Source: Leptospira adleri (GTDB lineage Bacteria > Spirochaetota > Leptospiria > Leptospirales > Leptospiraceae). From it: a stretch of DNA of 18,203 nt. The position numbers and the translations under genes were made by a program. The stretch spans positions 1 to 18,203 of the forward strand of contig NZ_NPDU01000087.1 of assembly GCF_002811985.1 (NCBI RefSeq), in the 5' to 3' direction. Below the pieces are notes generated by a model, which was given only the letters and a program-made list of their open reading frames with translations, ran no database searches and had not been told where the DNA came from. Each line of letters begins with the position of its first letter. The stretch's first letter is position 1. Positions 1 through 6,525 of this stretch are shown in pieces.

Positions 1-688
1 CTTTAAGAAAATTTCCCGCGACGATTTCTTTTTGAATCGTGATAATCTCTCTAATTCTTTTTCTATATCCGAAAATCGTAAGAATCAAAAAAAAGATTCC
101 GAGCCCACCGCATGATATTCCAAGTAAAGGAAGAAAGATCAAACCTTGATTGATCCATTCAAAATTTGCGAATAGAAGAGGAACAAAAACAAGAAGGCTA
201 TAGATTAGAATTTTGCCCGCAAGACCCAACCTTTGAAGCAATGATCTGAAGCTAACCTTAAATTTCCACACGATCGAATCGGTATTTTGTAATTCGTTAA
301 AAAGAATTTCCGCACGCGCGATTTGTTTGGTCGTGGCTTTCTTTCGAACGGACATATATCCGGTTACAATTCCGTCGCTCATTACCGGAGTAATGGTCGC
401 GTCGACCCAATAGTGATCGCCGGACTTCGCTCGGTTTTTTACTACTCCGTTCCAGGGGTCTCCGCCTTGAATCGTTTCCCACATGTCCTTATAGACGTAA
501 GGCGGAACATCCGGATGTCGAATCAGGTTATGCGGTTCGCCTAACATTTCTTCCTCGGAAAAGCCACTGACGTCCGCAAAGTCTTGACTAACGTATGAAA
601 TTCTTCCCTTAGTATCGGTCCTCGATATTAGAACCGCATTCGCTGGAATTTGAATTTCTCGATTTGTGACCGGAAGATTTTTTCTCAT
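1..688 (-). CDS. Aer-like PAS-domain chemoreceptor (methyl-accepting chemotaxis protein), C-terminus outside window
   Basis: The frame is open from an ATG at 688 to the window edge, giving the first 229 residues. Residues about 10-118 form a PAS domain resembling E. coli Aer, the FAD-based aerotaxis sensor. The stretch N54-L-I-R57-H58-P-D60 and W79 fall at the same numbers as the residues I recall being important for FAD binding in Aer. Two hydrophobic segments follow (about 159-177 and 183-207) with a very short turn between them, an Aer-like hairpin anchor with no periplasmic sensor domain. The last residues, rich in Arg, Lys and Ile, look like the start of a HAMP segment. The signalling domain must lie beyond position 1. 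Likely role: sensing intracellular redox or energy state and signalling to CheA. Only a weak AGGG precedes the start. Not seen: the HAMP end, methylation sites and the CheA/CheW tip. A PAS sensor with a different output domain is the main alternative. Confidence 0.82.
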   Translation of the reverse strand, partial: MRKNLPVTNREIQIPANAVLISRTDTKGRISYVSQDFADVSGFSEEEMLGEPHNLIRHPDVPPYVYKDMWETIQGGDPWNGVVKNRAKSGDHYWVDATITPVMSDGIVTGYMSVRKKATTKQIARAEILFNELQNTDSIVWKFKVSFRSLLQRLGLAGKILIYSLLVFVPLLFANFEWINQGLIFLPLLGISCGGLGIFFLILTIFGYRKRIREIITIQKEIVAGNFLK

Positions 689-830
689 TCGAATACCCTA
701 TCATTTACATCGCACAAAAAGGAATCTTTCCTTTAAAGGAGAATTTTATTAGTCCTTGGAAAAGATTACATCGAAGTGAAAATACGATGATCTGTAAAAC
801 GAGATTGGATTGTTATTTAAGCAGATTCTA

Positions 831-858
831 ATATAACTCTAAAGGATTAGAGTTATAT
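831..858 (-). terminator. Perfect 12-bp hairpin just after the DUF445 gene, probable terminator
   Basis: The arms 831-842 (ATATAACTCTAA) and 847-858 (TTAGAGTTATAT) are exact reverse complements around a 4-nt loop, AGGA. The hairpin starts 7 nt past the DUF445 stop codon and separates that gene from the same-strand chemoreceptor gene. The stem is AT-rich and no long U-run follows on the minus strand, so it is not a textbook intrinsic terminator. It may instead stabilise the mRNA 3' end. Confidence 0.5.
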
Positions 859-865
859 AGTTCGT

Positions 866-2086
866 TTATGACATAAAAACGAGATACGCTTGCATTAGAC
901 CTACGAAACCTCCCAAAAGTGCCCCGAGGATAATCAAAGTCGTTTCATCTTCTTTGAAAACGGAATGCAACAATGATTCAAATTCGTCGGCGGGCAACAC
1001 GCTCAAACGATCTGCCACAGTTTTTTCAATTTGAAGCGTATCTGTGATGTAATTTTGAATTCGATCGGCAACTTGTGGAATGATCCAAATAATATGATCC
1101 GCAATTTTTACCTTAAGGTTGCTCATTTTTTCGGAGCCCAAAAGTAGAGGAACAAAAGGGGCTTTCTCCTTTAGTTTATTTTCAGTCATCGTCTTAGCCT
1201 TATCCATCACAAGCTGAATGATGAGATCGCCCCCTTTTCCCAAAAAAATAAGTCGGATTAAATTTTCCGGATTCAAAACTCTCGAAGCGATCACCGCGGC
1301 GAATTCTTTTGAAACTTCTTTTTGTCTTTTTAGGAAGAGTCCTTGATACTGAAAAAAAAGATACCGCTTCGGTTCCAAAGGTCGAAAGATCATCAGGATC
1401 GCAAGCCAGTTCGTGTAATAACCGACGATTACACCCATGATGGGCATCGTCCACCATTGATTGAAGAAGTTAATAAATCCCACCTGAACCAATCCGATCA
1501 AAAATCCGAAGTATATACCGGAACGAATGATAAACGAAAACTCCGGACCTCCGCAGCGCATAAACATCTCGACGAGAAATTTCGTATTCTTCCCGCTCAA
1601 GGAAACTTGGATGATTTCGTCCAATTCTAAAATTTCGTCCAACTCATGACCGAAAGATTTATAAACTTGTTCTATCTGTCTCGGAATTTCGATTCTAATT
1701 TCCTTTTCCAATTCTTCTTTTAAAGAGTTGGGCATCAAAGCCCATAGAGCGCGGTTCTCTGCGGCGATTACGTCATGGACAATCTCTTTAGATTTCTGCT
1801 GAACGATATCTCGAATCGAATCGTTGATCTGATGCGGGTCGACTTTCTCGTACAATTCGTGAGGACGAACAACTCTAGTGGTTAAAACTTTCGCGATAAG
1901 ATTGCTCATCTTAACCGCGTGATTTGGAATGATCCCTTTCCAACCGAAATTTCCGATGCCGATGAACTCGTTAGGATAGAAGATCATCTGAACTGCTACG
2001 TAATTAGTAATCCATCCAACGAAAGAACAAGTAAGTAAGATTGAAATTATCTCTATCAGTTGAGGATGTTCTCGAAACCATTCCAT
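866..2086 (-). CDS. DUF445 family membrane protein
   Basis: This 406-residue protein matches DUF445 (YheB/YjiN-type) by its signature Gly-Trp-Ile-Thr-Asn-Tyr-Val-Ala near the N-terminus (about 24-31) followed by an Ile-Phe-Tyr-Pro turn. A second, weaker copy of the same block lies at about 222-236 (G-Y-Y-T-N-W-L-A, then I-F-R-P). Each copy is followed by a basic linker and an amphipathic helix, so the protein appears to be an internal duplication. Membrane segments are predicted at about 11-35, 190-232 (probably two helices) and 384-404, placing it in the inner membrane. The long middle section is helical and charged. The family's biochemical function is not established. The start ATG at 2086 has AAAGGA upstream. 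It is divergent from the TonB-like gene and shares a 196-bp intergenic region with it. The family call is firm and the role unknown. Confidence 0.85.
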   Translation of the reverse strand: MEWFREHPQLIEIISILLTCSFVGWITNYVAVQMIFYPNEFIGIGNFGWKGIIPNHAVKMSNLIAKVLTTRVVRPHELYEKVDPHQINDSIRDIVQQKSKEIVHDVIAAENRALWALMPNSLKEELEKEIRIEIPRQIEQVYKSFGHELDEILELDEIIQVSLSGKNTKFLVEMFMRCGGPEFSFIIRSGIYFGFLIGLVQVGFINFFNQWWTMPIMGVIVGYYTNWLAILMIFRPLEPKRYLFFQYQGLFLKRQKEVSKEFAAVIASRVLNPENLIRLIFLGKGGDLIIQLVMDKAKTMTENKLKEKAPFVPLLLGSEKMSNLKVKIADHIIWIIPQVADRIQNYITDTLQIEKTVADRLSVLPADEFESLLHSVFKEDETTLIILGALLGGFVGLMQAYLVFMS

Positions 2087-2143
2087 TTCTCAAATCCTTT
2101 TAGCCGAAAATACTTTTGAATGAAGTATCGCAAGAATTCAGAT

Positions 2144-2172
2144 TTGAAAAACCAAGACAACTATTTTTTATT
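2144..2172 (+). promoter_or_regulatory. Candidate sigma70-type promoter for the TonB-like/NusG/kdsD/aroD unit
   Basis: TTGAAA (2144-2149) and TTTATT (2167-2172) are spaced by 17 bp and point toward the GTG start at 2283. The -35 is a fair match and the -10 is poor. Judged by eye only; AT-rich intergenic DNA produces such matches by chance. Confidence 0.25.
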
Positions 2173-2211
2173 TCGCTTGTTCGATTATAGAAGCTCACGG
2201 CCTTGGCGGGA

Positions 2212-2234
2212 AGAATTTCGATTTATGAAATTCT
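2212..2234. repeat. Perfect 8-bp inverted repeat upstream of the TonB-like gene
   Basis: AGAATTTC (2212-2219) and GAAATTCT (2227-2234) are exact reverse complements separated by 7 nt. The element lies 48 nt before the GTG start at 2283, inside the divergent DUF445/TonB-like intergenic region. It could be an operator dyad or a 5'-leader hairpin; the sequence does not distinguish these. Confidence 0.45.
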
Positions 2235-2282
2235 AAATTCCGTATGGATTGCTCTCTGAGCATTGATTGAAAGGGTGGGCCT

Positions 2283-2762
2283 GTGAGCACGAGACTTTCT
2301 TTTATCATATCCGGTCTTTTTCATATCTTTATCTTTAGCGTCGTTTTTATATACGCTCCGGATTCTTCTCTCACTTCCGATTTCAAAATATTTTTGAAAA
2401 AAGGAGGGGCCGTTCCTTTAACGTTCAGCTTTTCGAGCCACTCAAACGGTAAAAATACGAGGTCGGAAATACCGGATAACACGAACGATTCCGGAACCTT
2501 GGAAAGAGAAATTGAAGAATTTAAGAATGAAATCCACTTTCCACAGGGAGCCCTGGAACAGAGATTGGAATCAGATTGTTCTTGGGAAGTGAGGATTCAA
2601 TCTGACGGAAAAGCGGAGATTCTAAAAACTTTGCAGCCTTGTAAATATTCGGTTTTCGAAATCGAATTTAAAAGAGCGCTGAGAACATGGAAATTCAATC
2701 TAAAAGAAGGAACGAATTTAATCATTCCCGTCTCGTTCAAAGTAGATGATAAAGAATTCTGA
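2283..2762 (+). CDS. Short TonB-like protein with N-terminal membrane anchor
   Basis: The 159-residue protein starts at GTG, with a purine-rich AAAGGGTGGG just upstream. Residues about 5-25 are a single hydrophobic anchor. A low-complexity Ser/Asn region follows, then a C-terminal block (about 95-155) with the pattern of a TonB C-terminal domain: an outward strand (V-R-I), an S-D-G-K turn, a helix ending in an aromatic-rich segment (W-K-F), and a closing strand (I-I-P-V-S-F-K-V). Unlike classical TonB, the linker is short and not Pro/Lys-rich. Two cysteines (C99 and C120) could form a disulfide in the periplasm. If TonB-like, it would contact outer-membrane proteins, but no ExbB/ExbD or receptor gene is nearby. 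It overlaps the next gene by 17 nt, implying translational coupling. The domain call rests on pattern only and could be wrong. Confidence 0.6.
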   Translation: MSTRLSFIISGLFHIFIFSVVFIYAPDSSLTSDFKIFLKKGGAVPLTFSFSSHSNGKNTRSEIPDNTNDSGTLEREIEEFKNEIHFPQGALEQRLESDCSWEVRIQSDGKAEILKTLQPCKYSVFEIEFKRALRTWKFNLKEGTNLIIPVSFKVDDKEF

Positions 2763-3285
2763 AACCAATGAATGGTATGCGTTGTATACCAATCCAAGAG
2801 CCGAAAAAAAGCTCAAAAAACTTTTTCAAGAGAGAAAGATAGAATGTTTCCTTCCTTTACTTTCGAAAAGAAAAAAATGGTCCGATCGATGGAAGATAGT
2901 CGAAGAACCGATGTACCCGTCCTACATCTTCGTAAAGATCTCCTTCTTTGAAGAACGCATTAAGGTTCTTCAACTGCCCGGCGCACATCATTTTGTTTTT
3001 TATGCGGGAAAACCCTATGTAATACCGGACGAGGACATCCAACTTGTGCGAACTTTTTTAGAAACGTTTCCCGATAAAATCCAAGTTGAGATTCAGGAAA
3101 AACTTTCTCCGGGTCAAAAAGTCTTAATCAAAGAGGGGCCTTTTGCCGGATACAACGCCGAGATCATCCAAAGAAAAAACCAAGAACAAATTATAGTCAA
3201 ATTCCCCGGAATGAACTTAATGACTTCGGTGACTTTGGACATAGAAAAGTTAAAACTAGAGGAAACCATTGGATCCAATTATTGA
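2746..3285 (+). CDS. NusG-family transcription antiterminator paralogue (UpxY/RfaH-like)
   Basis: The 179-residue protein has a NusG N-terminal (NGN) domain at about 9-106, opening with E-W-Y-A-L-Y-T and containing the family motif P-M-Y-P-S-Y-I-F. A KOW domain follows at about 121-170 with G-P-F-A-G at 131-135. NusG-like proteins bind the RNA polymerase clamp and modulate pausing and termination. The normal nusG sits between secE and rplK; this copy does not, so it is read as a specialised paralogue like RfaH, LoaP or UpxY, which act on long polysaccharide or secondary-metabolite operons. It overlaps the upstream gene by 17 nt and the downstream kdsD by 17 nt. No later in-frame ATG precedes the conserved W-Y block, so the ATG at 2746 is kept although its Shine-Dalgarno is weak. 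The target operon is unknown. Confidence 0.85.
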   Translation: MIKNSETNEWYALYTNPRAEKKLKKLFQERKIECFLPLLSKRKKWSDRWKIVEEPMYPSYIFVKISFFEERIKVLQLPGAHHFVFYAGKPYVIPDEDIQLVRTFLETFPDKIQVEIQEKLSPGQKVLIKEGPFAGYNAEIIQRKNQEQIIVKFPGMNLMTSVTLDIEKLKLEETIGSNY

Positions 3286-4237
3286 AAAAATAACCAAAGC
3301 AATCGACACAGAGATAGAATCCATTTTGCATTTCAGAAAAAATTTGGATCCGTCGATCAAAGAAGCAATCGAACTCATTCTTCAATCGAAGGGAAAATTA
3401 ATCGTAATAGGCGTCGGTAAGTCAGGCGACGTCGGCAAAAAAATTTCCTCCACGTTATCGTCGACCGGAACACCGTCCGTATTTCTTCATCCTGCGGACG
3501 CGGCCCACGGAGACGCGGGAATCATCGCGAACGAGGACGTTGTAATCGCGATCGGAAAATCAGGCGAGAGTGAAGAACTTCTCAATCTAATTCCGACTAT
3601 TAAGAATATCGGAGCCAAAGTGATTGCGATGACCGCAAACGAAGAATCGAGATTGGCTAAAGAATCGGACGTCGTCCTATTAACGCCCGTTTTAAAAGAG
3701 GCCTGTCCTCTGGAACTGGCTCCCACTTCTAGTACGACAATTGCGCTTATCCTCGGTGACGCGATCGCAATGTGTCTCATGGAACTCAAGGATTTCAAAA
3801 AGGAAGACTTCGCACTTTATCATCCCGCAGGAAGACTGGGAAAACGTCTGAGTCTTAAAATTGACGACGTTATGCGTCGTGAAAAGGATTTGGCGAAAGT
3901 TTCCCCGGATTCCGGATTGGAGCAAATATTAACCGAAATCACGGTTAAAAGACAAGGTGCAACCGGAGTTACCGATTCTTCCGGTCAACTCTTAGGAATA
4001 ATTACCGATTTTGATATTCGAAAAAAATTGAAGGAAGGCGGATTGGATTCTTCCATCACTGCAAAGGAATTGATGAATTCAAATCCTATCACCTTTCATT
4101 CCGGCGAAAACGCCTACGAGATTCTAAAACAAATGGAATCCAGACCGAATCCGATTTCCGTGGCCCCTATCATCGATGAAAAAAGAACATTGATCGGAAT
4201 CGTTTCCATTCACGATCTCTTGCAAAAAGGTCTCTGA
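3269..4237 (+). CDS. kdsD: Arabinose-5-phosphate isomerase, KpsF/GutQ/KdsD family
   Basis: This enzyme converts ribulose 5-phosphate to arabinose 5-phosphate, the first step toward Kdo for lipopolysaccharide, in the cytoplasm. The 322 residues comprise a SIS sugar-isomerase domain (about 30-195) and two CBS domains (about 200-260 and 268-322). The four catalytic residues of E. coli KdsD (K59, E111, E152, H193) align at a constant offset of eight to K51, E103, E144 and H185. The signatures S-T-G-T-P-S, H-P-A-D-A-A-H-G-D and A-P-T-S-S-T-T are present. Translation must begin at TTG 3269, since the next in-frame ATG is about 120 codons in; GAGGAA lies 7 nt upstream. It overlaps the NusG-like gene by 17 nt and is followed 6 nt later by aroD. 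GutQ-type paralogues do the same chemistry, but the context fits KdsD. Confidence 0.94.
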   Translation: MDPIIEKITKAIDTEIESILHFRKNLDPSIKEAIELILQSKGKLIVIGVGKSGDVGKKISSTLSSTGTPSVFLHPADAAHGDAGIIANEDVVIAIGKSGESEELLNLIPTIKNIGAKVIAMTANEESRLAKESDVVLLTPVLKEACPLELAPTSSTTIALILGDAIAMCLMELKDFKKEDFALYHPAGRLGKRLSLKIDDVMRREKDLAKVSPDSGLEQILTEITVKRQGATGVTDSSGQLLGIITDFDIRKKLKEGGLDSSITAKELMNSNPITFHSGENAYEILKQMESRPNPISVAPIIDEKRTLIGIVSIHDLLQKGL

Positions 4238-4243
4238 TCCGAA

Positions 4244-4960
4244 ATGGAAAAAGAATTTCAAATCGTCCTTACCGTAAGCGAGGAAGAATTTTTTAGCTTA
4301 GAAAAACATCCCCGCTGCGATTGGATTGAAATAAGACTCGATCTTTTTACAAAACAAAGTCTGAGTGAAAAACTCACGGCTCAAATCGAACGATTGAACG
4401 CAAAGTGTATTTTTACTTACAGACAAGCGGGCGATACCGATCAATCGCATCGATCTAAGGAATCCGAAATCGACTTCGGATCTATATCAAGTCGGCTTCA
4501 GACTCAAAATCATTATTTAGATCTGGAATTGAATCGCCCGAACCAATTATTCGAAACCTACGCTGAAAAAGGATTTGGACTGATCCGTTCCGTTCACAAG
4601 TTCGATGGAATTCTGACGGAATCGGAAATTCGAAATTGGATTCAAAACGATTCTTATTTAAACAAAACGAAAGAATATAAAAGTCATCTTCCTCTAACTT
4701 TTAAGTTTGCCGTCTTTCCAAATTCCGTAAAGCAGCTCGCGGAATTTTTAGACTCTTTTCGCAACGTTGCAAATGAATATAAGAAAAAGAACATTCACCT
4801 AACGGGGATTTGTATGGGAACTATGGGAATTCTTTCGAGAGTTTATCCGGAATCCTACGGTTCTATTTTTACTTATTGTTGTCTGGAGGAACCCAAGGCC
4901 CCCGGTCAAGTCGATCTCGATTCCTTATTCCAATTGAGAAAGGATTTAAAATTTTCTTAA
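4244..4960 (+). CDS. aroD: Type I 3-dehydroquinate dehydratase
   Basis: This is the third enzyme of the shikimate pathway, dehydrating 3-dehydroquinate to 3-dehydroshikimate through a Schiff base. The 238 residues fit the type I family. Visible landmarks are the substrate-binding E29-I-R31-L-D, the T-Y-R60 strand, catalytic H118 (S-V-H) and the Schiff-base lysine K154 (F-K-F-A-V). The C-terminal block carries G-T-M-G, R199 and the P-G-Q222 loop. All four expected active-site groups are intact. The start lies 6 nt after the kdsD stop, so the two are almost certainly co-transcribed. This joins aromatic and Kdo precursor synthesis, both of which use phosphoenolpyruvate later. The stop codon lies in a TTAA shared with the opposite-strand TPR gene, leaving no room for a dedicated terminator between them. 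Confidence 0.93.
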   Translation: MEKEFQIVLTVSEEEFFSLEKHPRCDWIEIRLDLFTKQSLSEKLTAQIERLNAKCIFTYRQAGDTDQSHRSKESEIDFGSISSRLQTQNHYLDLELNRPNQLFETYAEKGFGLIRSVHKFDGILTESEIRNWIQNDSYLNKTKEYKSHLPLTFKFAVFPNSVKQLAEFLDSFRNVANEYKKKNIHLTGICMGTMGILSRVYPESYGSIFTYCCLEEPKAPGQVDLDSLFQLRKDLKFS

Positions 4961-6462
4961 GTTTTATCCATCGCCTGGGAATCAAAATTCTTATCTTTTT
5001 CGGAGCCCTTAGATTCTAAGAATTTTTTAAAAGACGACTTTTCCTTAAAACGATCGAATTCTTTTTCTTCCGCCGCAGCAGCCCAAATAGAAGGTTTCAT
5101 GTTCGCCGCAAGTCGGATGTATTCCATCGTTTTTTCAAGATCGTCCTTATTCGCATAACATTTTGCTAATAGATAGTACGCTCCCGAAGAACCGCCGACT
5201 TTTTCCAACATTAGAATCGCCTGATCGATTTTTCCGGTATAAAAATAAGCCTTACCGAGATAAAAGCGGTATTCTCTTTCTTCTTCTTCCGTGGATTGAA
5301 CGGAATGAAAGTATCGCAGAGCTTTATCATATTCGCCGTGATTTGTATAATAGCGGGCCAGTTTCAGGATGCCGTCGTTGTAGACGTCGGGAAGATTTTT
5401 AAACTCGGGGTTATCCTTTTCCAGCTTGGAAGCGATTTCTTTGAGAATCGTATATCCTTCCGTTTCTTCCTTATTTTGTATTTTACAAAGAGCCAAATAC
5501 ATTCGGATTTCATAAGTTCTTTCGCCGAACTCCAAAGCTCTTTCCGCTGTTTTTATGGAATTCTCGCAATCCTTCACTTCGTATTTCAATTTTGTTAAAC
5601 CGATCAGAGGTTGAACGGTTGCGTTCGCAGAATAGGACTTTCTATAGTATTTCGCCGCCTCTTCATATCTTTTCATTTTATGGTAAGCGACGGCTTGGTT
5701 TAGATTTGCATAATATAGCATTTTCGAGTTTCCAGAATCGATTTTACTTTCCAGTCGATCCAAAACTTGAAGCGCTTCCGAAAATTTTCCGTTACGGATC
5801 AAAATCACTCCGTATTTGTATAAATAATCCTGCTTTTCAGGATGATTCTTAACAAGTCCTTCCAGAAGATTTTCCGCTTTCTGAAATTCCTTATGATTCG
5901 CGTAAATCAATGAAAGATTCCATCTTGCGGATTCGTTCTCGGGATCCTTATTCAGAATTTTTTGATAATCTTCTTCAGAATTTGGACCGGACAACTCCGC
6001 TTCTTCCGTGTGATTTCGTTTCGGTTTATGATGTACTACGTGTCCGGAAGAAAGTCTTTCCTCCGCGGTGTTTCGAATTTTTTGAATATGAGTCAGATCC
6101 GCATCAATTCGTAAAACACGATTCGAATAAGCGATCACCTCGTGGTAATCTCTCTGATAATTGTAATAAAGGATAATTTTTTGATAGCAGTTAACGAGAT
6201 CTTTCTTCGGAAGATTCAGACTAACGGCTTTCTTAAAACTTTGAATGGATTTCGGATAATCTCTTCTATACTCGTAGATGTAACCCATGTACATCCACGC
6301 TTCTCCGGAAGACGGGTTCCCGTTATTGAACTTCTGAAACTCATCGATCGCTTTCGTAAAATCCTTTCTGGCATACGCTTTTTTTCCTTCCTTCAGATCC
6401 GCTAAGAGCGAACCCGAAAGAAAAGTAAAAAGAATGGAAATAAGGAGAATCCGGAAGCCCAT
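4957..6462 (-). CDS. Exported tetratricopeptide-repeat (TPR) protein
   Basis: The 501-residue protein begins with a signal peptide (basic G-F-R, hydrophobic 4-20, likely cleavage after L-L-A near 21). Repeated TPR-type helix pairs follow in two blocks, about 24-135 and 165-460. Recognisable units carry the W/Y-x-x-L/Y-G/A-x-x-Y spacing, for example A-W-M-Y-M-G-Y-I-Y near 56. A charged linker rich in His and Lys (about 140-165) separates the blocks, and a Lys/Asp-rich tail ends the protein. TPR proteins are scaffolds; no catalytic motif is visible. It is probably periplasmic. It follows the GMC oxidoreductase on the same strand after 63 nt and could be part of that transcript or independent. 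No clear Shine-Dalgarno precedes the ATG at 6462. The binding partner is unknown. Confidence 0.85.
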   Translation of the reverse strand: MGFRILLISILFTFLSGSLLADLKEGKKAYARKDFTKAIDEFQKFNNGNPSSGEAWMYMGYIYEYRRDYPKSIQSFKKAVSLNLPKKDLVNCYQKIILYYNYQRDYHEVIAYSNRVLRIDADLTHIQKIRNTAEERLSSGHVVHHKPKRNHTEEAELSGPNSEEDYQKILNKDPENESARWNLSLIYANHKEFQKAENLLEGLVKNHPEKQDYLYKYGVILIRNGKFSEALQVLDRLESKIDSGNSKMLYYANLNQAVAYHKMKRYEEAAKYYRKSYSANATVQPLIGLTKLKYEVKDCENSIKTAERALEFGERTYEIRMYLALCKIQNKEETEGYTILKEIASKLEKDNPEFKNLPDVYNDGILKLARYYTNHGEYDKALRYFHSVQSTEEEEREYRFYLGKAYFYTGKIDQAILMLEKVGGSSGAYYLLAKCYANKDDLEKTMEYIRLAANMKPSIWAAAAEEKEFDRFKEKSSFKKFLESKGSEKDKNFDSQAMDKT

Positions 6463-6525
6463 AGGACCAGTTTCAGAGAGGAAGTCTTTTTTAAAAGTGA
6501 ATTTGCGACCCCTCTCCGCCCGGGT

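Noticed and set aside
5163..6176. Several plus-strand frames of 79-100 codons opposite the TPR gene
   Set aside because: All mirror the repetitive TPR coding sequence and lack start signals or domains.
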